Shown here: one piece after another, positions 63,289-64,000 of the stretch
Layout: the number at the start of each line of letters is the position of its first letter
Numbering within the stretch: the first letter of the stretch is position 1
Assembly (NCBI RefSeq): GCF_020509005.1
Contig: NC_063019.1
Location: forward strand, 2,294,001-2,358,000
Direction of reading: 5' to 3'
Length of the DNA: 64,000 nucleotides
Source of the DNA: Fulvia fulva
Taxonomy: Eukaryota > Ascomycota > Dothideomycetes > Mycosphaerellales > Mycosphaerellaceae
Program-made: the position numbers and the translations under genes
The notes under the pieces: model-generated
Told to the model about the DNA's origin: nothing
The model's input: the letters and a program-made list of their open reading frames with translations, nothing else
The model's database searches: none

Positions 63289-64000
63289 CTAACCCCAAGT
63301 TCCACCACCCGCCCTCCCCTGCCTCTTCTGCGCACTCAACCTCCAATCATCCTCATTAGCAAACCTATTATGCAACGGCTGAATCCTCTCTGCCTTCTGC
63401 CGTCGACTCATGCCCATCCCATCCTTACCCGCAACCTTGAAGAACGTCGGCGCCGCCTCGACCAGCCACTTGGGCTCAATCGCCGTAACGTTATGCATAT
63501 ACTCCCTCGTCGTCTCCACCAAGCTATGATATATAACATGCTCGGCGGCTTTTCCGAAGAGTGCTGATGCAGGGTGCATGTATACTGGAGTTTGCTCGAC
63601 GAGAGTCTTGTATCCCTCTTGCGGATCTTTGCGAGCGGAGTTGCGGAAGAAGCCGGAGCAGAGGGCCTGTCGTACACGTGTGGTGTCACGACCGCAGGAG
63701 ACGATGGTGAGGCGGTGCCGTTCGAGGATTTGGACGAGTTGTTTGCGGACGTCTTCGGCGCGTTTGATGCTGCGGGGTTGGATGAAGTTTTCGAAACACC
63801 AGGCGTCGTTGCGACCTGCGTTCTTCCAGCCTTGGTAGACGTTGAGTAGGGTGAGGTGGTCACCGGCGGGGTCGTGGAAGCGCGCTTTTTTCTGGTCGGC
63901 TTGTTGTTGCTTTTCTTTGGGCCGGTGGAAGACGGTTTGCACGGCGGAGATCATGGCGACGATGGACAGCATTTCTTCGCTGCAGCCGAGTTCGACGGAC
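63289..64000 (-). CDS. prp22: Pre-mRNA-splicing ATP-dependent RNA helicase Prp22 (DHX8), C-terminal part
   Basis: Last 236 residues of a DEAH-box helicase; the 5' part lies beyond the window. The frame enters at [18 protein letters not shown] and continues with [17 protein letters not shown] (HA2/winged-helix region), then the OB-fold block with [42 protein letters not shown] and [16 protein letters not shown]. It ends with a basic [11 protein letters not shown] and a Gly-rich tail, stop TAG at 63289-63291. Prp22 releases mature mRNA from the spliceosome and acts in the nucleus. The frame is unbroken and shows no RIP, so it is presumably functional host DNA. No intron in the visible part. Confidence 0.93.
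   Translation of the reverse strand, partial: SVELGCSEEMLSIVAMISAVQTVFHRPKEKQQQADQKKARFHDPAGDHLTLLNVYQGWKNAGRNDAWCFENFIQPRSIKRAEDVRKQLVQILERHRLTIVSCGRDTTRVRQALCSGFFRNSARKDPQEGYKTLVEQTPVYMHPASALFGKAAEHVIYHSLVETTREYMHNVTAIEPKWLVEAAPTFFKVAGKDGMGMSRRQKAERIQPLHNRFANEDDWRLSAQKRQGRAGGGTWG

Noticed and set aside
63574..63849. Plus-strand frames opposite prp22
   Set aside because: Antisense to a conserved, unbroken helicase domain; shadow frames.

Overview
The window reads as the edge of a repeat island in a filamentous ascomycete (Pezizomycotina). Three things point there. Most of the DNA carries a repeat-induced point mutation (RIP) signature: CpA and TpG are almost gone, replaced by TpA, so coding frames are full of TAG/TAA. 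The repeats are typical fungal chromoviral Gypsy, Copia and Tad/I-like LINE families. The only clear host genes, at the right end, are the C-terminal part of the spliceosomal DEAH helicase Prp22 and a metalloprotease-like gene with a short fungal intron (GTATGT, GCTAAC branch site). A dothideomycete would fit, but I cannot fix the genus.

About 61 of 64 kb is nested transposons, and most boundaries can be fixed by target-site duplications (TSDs). Left stack (1-27216): a degraded Gypsy element (Gypsy-B, minus) carries three insertions. These are a LINE (LINE-A copy 1, 1-2750), a second Gypsy (Gypsy-A, 3966-16753, TSD aaacg) and LINE-A copy 2 (21279-26262, TSD gaggtgaaatata). Gypsy-A itself carries a pristine Copia (Copia-1, 8337-13953, TSD gagcg) with apparently identical 236-bp LTRs and one 1551-codon polyprotein frame.

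Right stack (27217-60615): a 5'-truncated LINE-A copy 3 is split by a chromoviral Gypsy (Gypsy-C, 27374-59027, TSD ctaga). Gypsy-C carries four insertions: LINE-B copy 1 (27601-38202, itself holding Copia-2 at 32357-37801), LINE-B copy 2 (38506-41351), Copia-3 (42973-48504) and LINE-C (51902-56964). LINE-C has intact ORF1 and ORF2. A 207-bp solo LTR sits in the tail of LINE-A copy 3. Removing each insertion plus one TSD restores the Gypsy-C gag frame across Copia-3 and the integrase frame across LINE-C.

Beyond the nest, 60640-61640 is a decayed PIF1-type helicase (Helitron-like), then single-copy DNA with the metalloprotease-like gene (plus) and prp22 (minus, running off the window), which converge.

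Most notable: LINE-B copy 2 and LINE-C are each flanked by perfect 14-15 bp TSDs, yet each has foreign sequence at its 5' end. LINE-B copy 2 has about 1.07 kb of unrelated, unmutated DNA. LINE-C has about 0.2 kb of RIP-like, Gypsy-like coding sequence in frame with ORF1. Both look like template-switch chimeras made during LINE reverse transcription. The young Copia elements and LINE-C are also CpG-poor and CpA-rich, the opposite of the surrounding repeats.
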